From Bacillota bacterium (GTDB lineage: Bacteria; Bacillota; Bacilli; Bacillales_B; DSM-18226): DNA of 9,735 nucleotides. Under the pieces are notes generated by a model. That model worked only from the letters and a program-made list of their open reading frames with translations, ran no database searches and had not been told where the DNA came from. The position numbers and the translations under genes were made by a program. The DNA lies in NCBI GenBank assembly GCA_021821235.1, contig JAKACS010000072.1, positions 1-9,735 of the forward strand. Direction: 5' to 3'. This document shows positions 1 to 6,812 of the stretch, piece by piece. Position 1 is the first letter of the stretch. Every line of letters begins with the position of its first letter.

Positions 1-195
1 CAGCCCGCTTGTCACCATAAAAAAAAGCCATTGGCTGAGGCTTCTTCCACGATCTTTTATCAAATGAAGCAAAAGAATGAGAAAAAAGGCAGTGCTAAGA
101 AAAAGCGGGTGGAGCAATATAAAGAATAAGGCAATTGCACCACCGTAATAGAATAATAAAACAAGAGGATGGAATCGTTCAAATCGACCAAACAT
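1..195 (-). CDS. ECF transporter T component (EcfT/CbiQ-like), N-terminal part only
   Basis: Only the first 65 codons lie in the window, and the gene runs off the left edge. The start is the ATG at 195, preceded by GAAGGAG with 8 bases of spacing, 17 bases after the stop of the lipoprotein gene, so the two are almost certainly co-transcribed. The protein opens MFGRFERFHPLVLLFYYGGA and continues into two strongly hydrophobic segments (about residues 10-32 and 34-46), then KDRGRSLSQW. The FHPLVL..YY opening and the short basic loop after the second helix are typical of the EcfT/CbiQ transmembrane subunits of energy-coupling-factor vitamin and metal importers. EcfT couples the two ATPases to a substrate-binding S component in the cytoplasmic membrane. 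The ATPase and S genes would be expected next, outside the window. The upstream cobalamin riboswitch points to a corrinoid or precursor substrate. Family assignment rests on a short fragment. Confidence 0.75.
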   Translation of the reverse strand, partial: MFGRFERFHPLVLLFYYGGAIALFFILLHPLFLSTAFFLILLLHLIKDRGRSLSQWLFFMVTSGL

Positions 196-212
196 GGTTT
201 TGTCTCCTTCGA

Positions 213-962
213 TTATTCCACATAAATAGCCTCAATTCGATCACCGTTTTTGACGGAAATGACTCCAGTGCTTTTTAAAATATTTGCTCCATTTAATTTA
301 AAGGTCCAGCCGCTTTTTGCCCCGTAATCAAACTCGTTAATGTTCTTAATCCCCTCTACATACGCAGTGGGGCCGCTGCCTTTGTGAAGCACGTTTCCTT
401 CTCCAATTGCAGTAACCAACACGTCAAGGATTGTATCGCCGTCATTAATTTCTACCGACGTTGGAGCCATATCTGCGCTGTGATCCTCTTTCGGCCCGAC
501 AATTGAGAATGTCACCGTGTGTACCGCTGGCTTTTCCTGAATCGGTGCCGGTGCCGCTGGTTTGGTGCTGGCAGCTGCTGGCTGACTATTTGCTGAAGCC
601 GCCTGACCCGCTTCAGATGTTTTTATTGCGACAGCAGGTGCTTGTGCTGTCTTTGAATTAGTAGCAGAAGCAGCGGTCTTGTTTTGTACCGGCTGCCCTG
701 ATGTTGACTTTGGTGCCAGGCTGCTACTGCTAGTTTGCGGCTTTTTTTGATCAGTTACCGAAACATGCGTAGCAGAGTTGTCAGTTTTCACCTCTACTGT
801 TTGCCTCGATTCGGCTTTTTCCGCTACTTTCTTGTTCTCAACTTTTTGAACGTTTGTTTTTTGAGTTGTTTCTTTTCCTGCAGTCGCGAAACTGCAGCCG
901 ACTAAACTAAACAGCAGGAAAAACAGCAGGATATAGGCGAATTTTTTATTGGGCCAACGCAA
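213..962 (-). CDS. Tethered lipoprotein with one C-terminal DUF4430 (transcobalamin-like beta) domain
   Basis: 249 aa from a TTG start at 962, chosen because AAGGAGG sits 8 bases upstream and a signal peptide begins at once. An in-frame ATG at 1019 would add 19 residues, lacks a ribosome binding site and lies inside the preceding gene. Residues 1-23 form a lipoprotein signal (MRWPNKK, hydrophobic stretch, lipobox LVGC) with the lipidated Cys at 23, so the protein should sit on the outer face of the membrane. Residues 24-147 are low complexity, first rich in Lys/Thr/Val/Glu and then in Ala/Ser/Pro/Thr, and look like a disordered tether. Residues 148-249 form a DUF4430-type domain, with GWTFKLNG at 218-225 and a final KNGDRIEAIYVE. 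DUF4430 resembles the beta domain of intrinsic factor and transcobalamin. Its place between a wall-anchored DUF4430 protein and an EcfT gene suggests a ligand acceptor for the transporter. The ligand (a corrinoid) is inferred from the riboswitch, not visible in the protein. Confidence 0.85.
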   Translation of the reverse strand: MRWPNKKFAYILLFFLLFSLVGCSFATAGKETTQKTNVQKVENKKVAEKAESRQTVEVKTDNSATHVSVTDQKKPQTSSSSLAPKSTSGQPVQNKTAASATNSKTAQAPAVAIKTSEAGQAASANSQPAAASTKPAAPAPIQEKPAVHTVTFSIVGPKEDHSADMAPTSVEINDGDTILDVLVTAIGEGNVLHKGSGPTAYVEGIKNINEFDYGAKSGWTFKLNGANILKSTGVISVKNGDRIEAIYVE

Positions 963-978
963 GCTGGAAACCTCCTTC

Positions 979-2787
979 TTACCATTTTTTTCGCAAGCGA
1001 CCAATATAATAAACGGCACCGATCAACATTAAGCCAATTCCGATCAGGATTAAATTTCCTGCATTTGTTGCTGTATCCGGAAGTGCATAACCTTCTTGCT
1101 TATCTTGAGCTTTGGTAATCGGTGTAGCTTGTGCTGCGCTAGCCGGAGCAGTTTTTACTGCTGGATTACTGGCTGCAAGCGGCAGATGATACAGCAAGCC
1201 TTTTCCATTTCTCATCAGCTGATAAGCAACAAGTGCTTCAAACGGCTGTGAGGTCGAAAAAGAATCGCTTTTGTCGCCACCCTGCCAGTCAAAACCGCCA
1301 TCGGTATTCTGAAAGGATAGTAAATACTTCGGTAAGCTTGTGCCATCTTTGGCAAAAAGCGTACCATTGGCGTCGATCCCAAGCGAAGAAAGAGCGATCA
1401 CGGTTTGCGCTGCACTGGAACTATTGTTTATTTTTCCTGCTAAATATTGCTTAGAAAGATATTGAACGGCCGCGTCGATCTTTGCCTTGGCATCTTTTCT
1501 ATCTTTGTATGGAGCTAATGCTGCTAAGATCATCGCGCTTGAATCCACATCGCTTGTCGTGCTGCCATCCCATGCCCAGCCGCCATCAGCATTTTGTTTT
1601 TCGAGCAGCTGACTGATCAATTTCTCTCTCGTCCATTGGGCTGTGTCAGGTACTGGGAATTGGGCGCTGTCTAAGGCAATCAGTGCATAGGCAACGCCGT
1701 TTAGGCCTTGTTTGGCAACATTTCCGTTGTAAACTAATTCAACTAAATTGTAGCCACTGACATTGGTTGGATCACCGCCAGCTGCCAATACTCCTAGAAG
1801 GTACCGTTCGGTGTCCGTAATTCTGGAAAATTTCCCTTGCTTTTCGGCAATCTGTTGCGTTGTGTTTGCAAGATAAGTTGCCGGGATTGTTTTTCCGGCT
1901 TGTTTTAGGGCAATTACATCCCACTCGCCAACTTGATTTTTCAATGTGTAATCAGTAGCGCGGTCAATGGCTTTTTGCAGTTCGGCATTTGAGATCGCTG
2001 CAATCGTTTGCGAGCTTCCATCACCAGGGTTGTTGGATCCGGGAGAACTATTTGCGGTATTATCCACCGGTTGCGATGTTTCATACTGGAAACTGATTTG
2101 ATCCCCAGGTTTTAGTTGATAACTATCCGCACCAACTTCAGCCATCTTTCCATTGATATAAAATGCCCAGTAGTCATTGCCTGATGGTGTAACGCCATCA
2201 ATTGAAGTGATGTATTTTCCATACTTGGACTCGCTGTAGCTAACTTTGTCGCTACCTAATGTGACCTGTAAAAGTTGAAAAGCAGTGGCATTGTCCAAAA
2301 AACTGATCGGGTAGGCAGACGTATAAAGGATTTTCTGATCTTTGCCGACAATTTTTAATGATGCAGTGCTTTTTTGCGTAGTTGGGTAGTCAACAAATTT
2401 GAACGCTATTTTATCTCCATTTTGGACATGGTAACTATCGACGCCAACTGGTGAGGAAATACCGTTTAGATAGAAAGCCCAATACAGGCTGTCTGTTGCG
2501 GCAACTCCATTTATCGACGTGATGTATTTTCCATACGTTGGATCATCCTTATATCCCACATTGTTTGAGCCCACTGCAGTGATTAGTGCATTGAATGCAG
2601 TATCGTTTGCTGCAAAAGACACGGTTTTTTCCGGAACCGATGGCGGTGCTGCCAGGTCTGTTCCAATAACTGTTACGGTTCCTTGATTTATTTGTTCAGC
2701 GGCGAATGCGGGTGATTGGATGTTTCCGATCACAAGGCCAAATACGATTAAAAAAACAAACGCCAGTTTTGCATAGTGTTTTGCCAT
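979..2787 (-). CDS. Wall-anchored surface protein: two DUF4430 domains, alpha/alpha toroid, LPDTA sorting signal
   Basis: 602 aa from the ATG at 2787, with GAGGGGGAAAGGA just upstream. Residues 1-29 are a signal peptide (cleavage near PAFA-A). Two DUF4430-type beta domains follow, about 37-133 and 142-236. They share KYITSI(N/D)GV (residues 87 and 191) and YWAFY(L/I)NG (102 and 206) followed by a DSY...GD motif. A Ser/Gly/Asn linker (about 237-262) leads to a helical domain at about 265-535 of the prenyltransferase/squalene-cyclase alpha/alpha-toroid type, with QNADGGWAW (398-406) and QNTDGGFDW (493-501). The C-terminus has an Ala/Pro/Thr spacer, LPDTA (569-573), a hydrophobic segment and RLRKKW, which is a sortase-type anchor. 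LPDTx suits the class D sortases of Bacillus. Intrinsic factor and transcobalamin combine the same two fold classes in the opposite order. First gene behind the cobalamin riboswitch. Terpene-cyclase or prenyltransferase activity is unlikely for an exported, wall-anchored protein. Corrinoid binding is inferred. Confidence 0.87.
   Translation of the reverse strand: MAKHYAKLAFVFLIVFGLVIGNIQSPAFAAEQINQGTVTVIGTDLAAPPSVPEKTVSFAANDTAFNALITAVGSNNVGYKDDPTYGKYITSINGVAATDSLYWAFYLNGISSPVGVDSYHVQNGDKIAFKFVDYPTTQKSTASLKIVGKDQKILYTSAYPISFLDNATAFQLLQVTLGSDKVSYSESKYGKYITSIDGVTPSGNDYWAFYINGKMAEVGADSYQLKPGDQISFQYETSQPVDNTANSSPGSNNPGDGSSQTIAAISNAELQKAIDRATDYTLKNQVGEWDVIALKQAGKTIPATYLANTTQQIAEKQGKFSRITDTERYLLGVLAAGGDPTNVSGYNLVELVYNGNVAKQGLNGVAYALIALDSAQFPVPDTAQWTREKLISQLLEKQNADGGWAWDGSTTSDVDSSAMILAALAPYKDRKDAKAKIDAAVQYLSKQYLAGKINNSSSAAQTVIALSSLGIDANGTLFAKDGTSLPKYLLSFQNTDGGFDWQGGDKSDSFSTSQPFEALVAYQLMRNGKGLLYHLPLAASNPAVKTAPASAAQATPITKAQDKQEGYALPDTATNAGNLILIGIGLMLIGAVYYIGRLRKKW
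2207..2224 (-). repeat. Direct repeat, copy in second DUF4430 domain
   Basis: An 18-base segment (plus strand gtgatgtattttccatac) recurs exactly at 2519-2536, in the same reading frame, 312 bases (104 codons) away. It encodes the conserved YGKYIT segment of the second beta domain. The conservation at DNA level suggests a fairly recent or gene-conversion-maintained duplication of the domain. Confidence 0.8.
2519..2536 (-). repeat. Direct repeat, copy in first DUF4430 domain
   Basis: Exact partner of the 18-base repeat at 2207-2224. It encodes the YGKYIT segment of the first DUF4430 domain. The flanking sequence is also similar (for example aactatc..c.ccaact at about 2117 and 2432), consistent with a 312-base internal duplication. 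Confidence 0.8.
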
Positions 2788-2821
2788 TTCCTTTCCCCCT
2801 CTAAAATCTAAAATTTCTCAT

Positions 2822-2845
2822 AAAAAAATCCTCCCAAAAGGAGGA
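2822..2845 (-). terminator. Rho-independent terminator of the cobalamin riboswitch (attenuator)
   Basis: On the minus strand, TCCTCC (2845-2840) pairs with GGAGGA (2834-2829) around a 5-base loop, and a run of seven T (2828-2822) follows. It lies between the aptamer and the first gene's ribosome binding site, so it should stop transcription when the ligand is bound. Its left arm is also the partner of the competing antiterminator. Confidence 0.85.
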
Positions 2846-2900
2846 GGTTATGTACGTTAAGATGAAGGTGGCTGTACCCACTTCAACTTAACACCCTCCT
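2840..2900 (-). promoter_or_regulatory. Antiterminator hairpin of the cobalamin riboswitch
   Basis: AGGAGG (2900-2895) can pair with CCTCCT (in 2847-2840), enclosing a long inner stem in which GTTAAG.TGAAG (from 2892) pairs with CTTCA.CTTAAC (to 2856) around a short loop. The outer arm uses the same bases as the terminator's left arm, so the two structures exclude each other. This is a read from base pairing, without folding energies. Confidence 0.75.
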
Positions 2901-2928
2901 ATCCGCGTAGGCTTTTGGCGTTTTTAAA

Positions 2929-3094
2929 CAGGCAGGTTTCCTGGCTCATGATCATCGCTTCCTATGCCTTCCCATCAATCGCTTGAAAGTGGCATGTTAT
3001 AGGTTGCTCTCATTTACAGTGGCGGGACCGCGTTGGCTTTTAACCAAACTTCCCTATTAAGCTAAAAATCTTCTAAAAGATCTTAGCACCTGGT
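2929..3094 (-). promoter_or_regulatory. Cobalamin (B12) riboswitch aptamer
   Basis: The minus strand carries the class hallmarks in order: ACCAGGTGC (about 3094), AATAGGGAA, the core GCGGTCCCGCCACTGT (about 3032-3017), TGCCACTT, GATGGGAAGGC, AGGAAGCGATGA, and the B12 box GAGCCAGGAAACCTGCC (about 2947-2931). A small hairpin, CCTA-CGCGGA-TAGG (2911-2898), follows and may be the peripheral kissing-loop stem. Together with the downstream antiterminator and terminator this forms a transcriptional off-switch for the DUF4430/ECF operon, so these genes should be induced under cobalamin starvation. Confidence 0.96.
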
Positions 3095-3122
3095 TTCAAT
3101 CTTCATTTTTCACGTCATTCAC

Positions 3123-3128
3123 ATTATA
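3123..3128 (-). promoter_or_regulatory. Probable -10 box of the riboswitch-controlled operon
   Basis: A perfect TATAAT on the minus strand lies about 30 bases before the aptamer and just after the ribH terminator, which is where the operon's promoter is needed. No good -35 hexamer is present at 17-base spacing (TGCGCT at 3151-3146), and TTGTCT at 3143-3138 is too close. The promoter may be weak or activator-assisted. Confidence 0.45.
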
Positions 3129-3161
3129 CACTTTATTAGACAATAAGCGCATTTTTTTTGC

Positions 3162-3195
3162 AAAAAAGCCACCGCCTGAGGCTCAGACGGTTAGC
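3162..3195 (-). terminator. Rho-independent terminator of the riboflavin operon
   Basis: It lies 7 bases after the ribH stop codon. GCTA-A-CCGTCTGA pairs with TCAGGCGG-TGGC around a 3-base loop (8 core pairs, then a bulged A and 4 more), followed by TTTTTT (3167-3162). It separates ribH from the cobalamin-riboswitch operon. Confidence 0.92.
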
Positions 3196-3202
3196 ATTTT
3201 TA

Positions 3203-3670
3203 TTATTCCATCGCTCGCGATAAATTCGCCATTTCGATCGCTGCGGTTGCTGCATCCCAACCTTTATTGCCTGCTTTTGTTCCTGCTCTTTCGATTGCCT
3301 GTTCGATCGAATCAGTTGTCAGCACCCCAAAGATAACCGGAATTCCACTGTTCAGTGCTGCTGCAGAAACACCTTTAGCCGCTTCATTGCAAACGTAATC
3401 GAAATGCGGTGTTGCCCCGCGAATAACCGTTCCTAATGTGATAACAGCATCATATTTTTTGCTATCAGCCATTTTCTTTGCAATAAGGGGAATTTCAAAA
3501 GCACCTGGAACCCATGCCACATCAACATCCACTTCATTAACACCGTGACGTTTTAACGCGTCTTGGGCACCTCCCAACAATTTGCTTGTAATGAATTCAT
3601 TAAAGCGGCCGACAACAATGCCAATTTTTAATCCTGTACCAACCAAATTTCCTTCAAAAAAGTTTCCCAT
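3203..3670 (-). CDS. ribH: 6,7-dimethyl-8-ribityllumazine synthase
   Basis: 155 aa, the normal length for the family. It condenses 5-amino-6-ribitylaminouracil with 3,4-dihydroxy-2-butanone 4-phosphate to give the lumazine that riboflavin synthase consumes. Recognisable segments are FNEFIT (23-28) in the substrate pocket, WVPGAFEIP (53-61), [13 protein letters not shown] (81-93) with the expected general-base His at 89, and [16 protein letters not shown] (115-130). In Bacillus this protein forms a 60-subunit icosahedral capsid that can enclose riboflavin synthase. The start ATG at 3670 has TGGAGG 9 bases upstream. It lies 36 bases after ribBA and is the last gene before the operon terminator. 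B. subtilis carries ribT next, but here no ribT follows before the next transcription unit. Confidence 0.97.
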   Translation of the reverse strand: MGNFFEGNLVGTGLKIGIVVGRFNEFITSKLLGGAQDALKRHGVNEVDVDVAWVPGAFEIPLIAKKMADSKKYDAVITLGTVIRGATPHFDYVCNEAAKGVSAAALNSGIPVIFGVLTTDSIEQAIERAGTKAGNKGWDAATAAIEMANLSRAME

Positions 3671-3706
3671 ATTTGTTTCCTCCAGTTTCTAGATTGAAAA
3701 AATCAT

Positions 3707-4900
3707 TTAAAATTGAAGCAGATGTCCAAGTTTGTCATATTTTGTTTTTAAATATTTCTCGTTTTCTTTTCTTGCTTCCATCTGAATCGGAACCCGCTCG
3801 ACGACTTCAAGTCCATAACCGCTCAAGCCTTTGATTTTTCTTGGATTGTTGGTCAATAAACGCATTTTTTTCACGCCTAAGTCCCGTAGAATTTGCGCAC
3901 CAATCCCGTACTCCCGCAAATCGGCGGCAAAGCCGAGCTTATGGTTGGCCTCAACCGTATCATAGCCTTCTTCCTGCAGCTTATAAGCTCGCAATTTGTT
4001 TAAAAGACCGATTCCGCGTCCTTCCTGGCGCATGTATAACAGCACACCATTTCCTTCCTGCTCAATTTGATTTAAAGCGGCATGGAGCTGCGGCCCGCAA
4101 TCGCATCGATAGGAGCCAAATACGTCTCCGGTTAAACATTCCGAATGTACTCGAACTAAAATCGGTTTCTCGGAATCGATTTCACCTTTGACCAAAGCAA
4201 TATGCTCTTTATCATCAACAAGATTGCTGTAGCCAATTGCCCGGAAATTTCCAAACTCGGTTGGCAATTGGGCTTCGATCTCGCGCTGCACTAATTTTTC
4301 CTGATTCCGGCGATACTGAATCAAATCTTTGATTGTGACCAATTTAAGGCCAAATTGATCGGCAATTTTGCGCAATTCTGGAACACGCGCCATCGTGCCG
4401 TCTTCATTCATAATTTCGCAAATCACCCCGGCTGGCTTACCCCCAGATAACCGTGCCAAGTCGACGGCCGCTTCGGTATGGCCCGCCCGGCGAAGCACCC
4501 CGCCTTTTTTGGCAGTGAGTGGGAAAATATGGCCTGGCCGGCGGAAATCAGCAGGATTTGACGATGGATCCAGCATTTTCTGAATCGTTAATGACCGTTC
4601 AAACGCAGAGATTCCCGTTGTCGTTGTTTTATAATCAATACTGACGGTAAAAGCTGTTTCGTGATTGTCGGTGTTTTTTGCAACCATTGGAACTAATTCA
4701 AGCTGCTCAGCCAGCTCTCCTTCAATTGGTACACAAATGAGCCCCCGGCCATTTGTCGCCATGAAATTGATGACTTCTTGGGTGGCGAATTCAGCCAGGG
4801 CAAGAAAGTCCCCTTCATTTTCACGATCTTCATCATCGCAAACGATAATCATTTTACCTTTTTTCAGCTCTTCAATTGCCTCTTCAATTTGAGCAAACAT
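3707..4900 (-). CDS. ribBA: Bifunctional 3,4-dihydroxy-2-butanone 4-phosphate synthase / GTP cyclohydrolase II
   Basis: 397 aa from the ATG at 4900, chosen because AAGGAGG lies 11 bases upstream and [12 protein letters not shown] is the usual family N-terminus. An ATG at 4930 would overlap ribE and has no ribosome binding site. The N-terminal half (about 1-200) is the RibB domain, which makes dihydroxybutanone phosphate from ribulose 5-phosphate. It has the acidic motif [10 protein letters not shown] (22-31) and RRPGHIFPL (120-128). The C-terminal half (about 205-397) is the RibA domain, which opens GTP. Zinc ligands Cys255, Cys266 and Cys268 are present in C-x10-C-x-C, followed by [11 protein letters not shown] (289-299). 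The enzyme supplies both starting branches of riboflavin synthesis in the cytoplasm. The ribE stop codon overlaps this gene's Shine-Dalgarno, so translation is probably coupled. Confidence 0.97.
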   Translation of the reverse strand: MFAQIEEAIEELKKGKMIIVCDDEDRENEGDFLALAEFATQEVINFMATNGRGLICVPIEGELAEQLELVPMVAKNTDNHETAFTVSIDYKTTTTGISAFERSLTIQKMLDPSSNPADFRRPGHIFPLTAKKGGVLRRAGHTEAAVDLARLSGGKPAGVICEIMNEDGTMARVPELRKIADQFGLKLVTIKDLIQYRRNQEKLVQREIEAQLPTEFGNFRAIGYSNLVDDKEHIALVKGEIDSEKPILVRVHSECLTGDVFGSYRCDCGPQLHAALNQIEQEGNGVLLYMRQEGRGIGLLNKLRAYKLQEEGYDTVEANHKLGFAADLREYGIGAQILRDLGVKKMRLLTNNPRKIKGLSGYGLEVVERVPIQMEARKENEKYLKTKYDKLGHLLQF

Positions 4901-4916
4901 TCCTACTTCTACCTCC

Positions 4917-5573
4917 TTATTTAAACCCATTTTCTTCTAAAAATTCTTCTGTTATTCGTGTGGATTTTGCTGCGGCTTTGTTTGTTAAGCCAGTTAAAAA
5001 ACGGCCGACATATTTGCCGATCATATCGGTTTCGAGATTGACGGTATCACCTGGTTCCTTGCTGCCTAGAACCGTTTCTTTCATTGTGTGCGGGATGAGT
5101 GAAATCGTAAAACTTGTTTCGCTGACACCAAAGACCGTCAAGCTTGTCCCGTCAACTGCGATTGAACCTTTTAAAATAATGAACTTAAGCAGCTCATGGT
5201 CAGCAGTGATTTCATAATAGACGGCATTTTCGAACGGCTTTTTGCTTGCGATGACGCCGGTGCCGTCCACATGGCCTGAAAGAAAATGACCGCCAAACCG
5301 CCCACCTGCCGCCATTGCTCGTTCCAGATTAACGGGTGACCCCCTCTTGACCGTTTTTAAACTCGTCGCTTTCACCGTTTCCGGCATCACGTCAACGCTG
5401 AATTGTTCCTTTGTAAAATGGGTCACCGTTAGGCAAACGCCGTTTACTGCAACGCTGTCACCAAGCTGAACATCTTCAAGAACTTTTTCTGCCTTGATAG
5501 TTAAAACAAACGAACCGCCCGCCTGCTGGAGTGCAGCAACTGTACCAATTTCTTCAACAATTCCGGTAAACAC
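4917..5573 (-). CDS. ribE: Riboflavin synthase, alpha subunit
   Basis: 218 aa, the expected size. It dismutates two molecules of 6,7-dimethyl-8-ribityllumazine into riboflavin and the RibH substrate 5-amino-6-ribitylaminouracil. The sequence shows the two tandem lumazine-binding barrels: about 1-97, opening [12 protein letters not shown] and including the VNGVCLTV motif, and about 98-200, opening GHVDGTGVI and including [12 protein letters not shown] short C-terminal helix follows. The start is a GTG at 5573, only 2 bases after the ribD stop, with AAGAAGGTG upstream inside the end of ribD. This arrangement implies translational coupling to ribD. The gene is called ribE in B. subtilis and ribC in E. 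coli. Confidence 0.96.
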   Translation of the reverse strand: MFTGIVEEIGTVAALQQAGGSFVLTIKAEKVLEDVQLGDSVAVNGVCLTVTHFTKEQFSVDVMPETVKATSLKTVKRGSPVNLERAMAAGGRFGGHFLSGHVDGTGVIASKKPFENAVYYEITADHELLKFIILKGSIAVDGTSLTVFGVSETSFTISLIPHTMKETVLGSKEPGDTVNLETDMIGKYVGRFLTGLTNKAAAKSTRITEEFLEENGFK

Positions 5574-5575
5574 TT

Positions 5576-6676
5576 TTACACACCTTCTTCCTCAACACCC
5601 GGTTCTGCGACTATTTTCAAGTCGCCGCCAATCTGTTCAACAGATGTTATTTTTAACGGAACCGCGTCGGCAATTTTTCCGATTCCTTCACCGGCAAATG
5701 CAGTTGGGGCATTTCTTCCGCCAATCAATTTTGCCCCTATGTAGACAATTAGCTGCTGAAAGGCTTGCTCTTTCAAAAAACTGCCGTTTACTTCAGCTCC
5801 ACCTTCTACTAAAACGGAGGTAACGCCAAGTTCTCCTAACATCGGCAATATTTCGTTTAGTATAATTTGCTGATTAGGCATTTTAATAATTTTTACTCCT
5901 GTTTGCTCAAACAACAGCTGCCGCTCGTTTAAAGTATCTGATCCAGTCACGATCCAGGTTGGGGCTTGCTGATCCTGAACCACCTTTGCATTCAACGGCG
6001 TTCTTAAATTCGTATCAAGAATGACGCGAATCGGGTTTTTTCCGCCGCCGGCAAGCCTTGTGGTTAAGCTTGGATCGTCCTTTAAAACGGTGTTGACGCC
6101 TACCAAAATGGCATCATGTTGATGGCGAAGCTGATGAACGTCTCTTCTTGCAACTTCACTGGTAATCCACTTACTTTCCCCTGTGGCGGTTGCAATTTTC
6201 CCATCCAAACTGGCAGCAGATTTTAATGTGACATATGGAAGGCCTGTTTGAATATGATGAAAAAATACTTTATTCAGTTCCCTCGCTTCCTTTGCCAATA
6301 AACCAACCTCTACTTCAATACCGGCATGGCGCATCCGCTCAATTCCAGCTCCGGCAACTTGCGGGTTTGGGTCGGTTGTCGCGACAAATACTTTTTTTAT
6401 CCTTGAAGAAATAACCAATGTCGAACATGGTGGCGTCTTACCGTAGTGGCTGCACGGTTCCAATGTTACATAAAGGGTGGCGCCGTTCGCTTTTTCACCA
6501 GCCATTTGGATGGCGTGAACCTCTGCGTGCGGTTCGCCCGCCTTTAAATGGGCACCCATCCCAACAATCTGGCGGTTTTTGACGACAACTGCCCCGACGA
6601 CAGGATTTGGTGCGGTCTGGCCTTTTGTTGCCCTGGCCAAATCGATCGCTAAGCGCATATAATCTGCGTCATTCAA
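5576..6676 (-). CDS. ribD: Bifunctional diaminohydroxyphosphoribosylaminopyrimidine deaminase / 5-amino-6-(5-phosphoribosylamino)uracil reductase
   Basis: 366 aa from a TTG at 6676, chosen because GGAGTGAG lies just upstream and the product opens directly with MNDADYMRLAIDLA, the usual family start. A longer reading from an ATG at 6805 would run through the attenuator hairpin and add a hydrophobic, unrelated N-terminus. The N-terminal deaminase (about 1-145) has the zinc site His50 (HAEVHAI, with catalytic Glu52), Cys75 and Cys84 (PCSHYGKTPPC). The C-terminal reductase (about 147-366) has the NADPH/substrate segment SLDGKIATATGESKWI and LVGVNTVLKDDPSLTTR, and ends in a glycine-rich LVEGGAEVNGSF region. 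It performs the second and third steps of the GTP branch. First gene of the operon, directly behind the FMN riboswitch. Confidence 0.97.
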   Translation of the reverse strand: MNDADYMRLAIDLARATKGQTAPNPVVGAVVVKNRQIVGMGAHLKAGEPHAEVHAIQMAGEKANGATLYVTLEPCSHYGKTPPCSTLVISSRIKKVFVATTDPNPQVAGAGIERMRHAGIEVEVGLLAKEARELNKVFFHHIQTGLPYVTLKSAASLDGKIATATGESKWITSEVARRDVHQLRHQHDAILVGVNTVLKDDPSLTTRLAGGGKNPIRVILDTNLRTPLNAKVVQDQQAPTWIVTGSDTLNERQLLFEQTGVKIIKMPNQQIILNEILPMLGELGVTSVLVEGGAEVNGSFLKEQAFQQLIVYIGAKLIGGRNAPTAFAGEGIGKIADAVPLKITSVEQIGGDLKIVAEPGVEEEGV

Positions 6677-6704
6677 TTTTCTCACTCCAACTAGTATATA
6701 ATTA

Positions 6705-6746
6705 AAAAAGAAAAACCCTAAAGCAAACATATGCTTCAGGGTTTTT
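6705..6746 (-). terminator. Attenuator terminator of the rib operon leader
   Basis: On the minus strand AAAAACCCTGAAGCA pairs with TGCTTTAGGGTTTTT (stem roughly 6746-6711, one G-T pair), and a second T-rich run (CTTTTTTAA) follows. It lies between the FMN aptamer and the ribD ribosome binding site, so FMN binding should favour it and stop transcription. The A-rich left side and T-rich right side could also let it work in the opposite orientation, but nothing on the plus strand needs it. Confidence 0.9.
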
Positions 6747-6812
6747 GAAAAAGACAATAACAAAACAAGGCTTACAAATAGGCAATTTTCCCTTTTGCAA
6801 ACCATCCATTAT

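Noticed and set aside
962..1019. Lipoprotein gene read from an ATG at 1019
   Set aside because: The start would lie within the preceding gene without a Shine-Dalgarno, and the extra residues would precede and disrupt a well-formed lipoprotein signal peptide.
979..2787. Reading the 602-aa protein as a terpene cyclase or prenyltransferase because of its QxxDGGW/F repeats
   Set aside because: The protein is exported and wall-anchored and carries DUF4430 domains, and no DxDD-type cyclase motif is seen. The toroid fold is shared with non-enzymatic proteins such as intrinsic factor.
4900..4930. ribBA read from an ATG at 4930
   Set aside because: It overlaps the end of ribE, has no ribosome binding site, and puts the actual Shine-Dalgarno AAGGAGG inside the coding region.
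461..5823. Several plus-strand open frames of 60-116 codons antisense to the rib and surface-protein genes, for example 461-661, 1233-1454, 3841-4191, 4876-5217 and 5494-5823
   Set aside because: They lie opposite well-identified genes, lack ribosome binding sites and recognisable domains, and look like shadow frames.
6676..6805. ribD read from an ATG at 6805, adding 43 N-terminal residues
   Set aside because: This stretch is the attenuator region of the FMN riboswitch. It passes through the terminator hairpin, has no family similarity, and a TTG with a good Shine-Dalgarno gives the standard RibD N-terminus.
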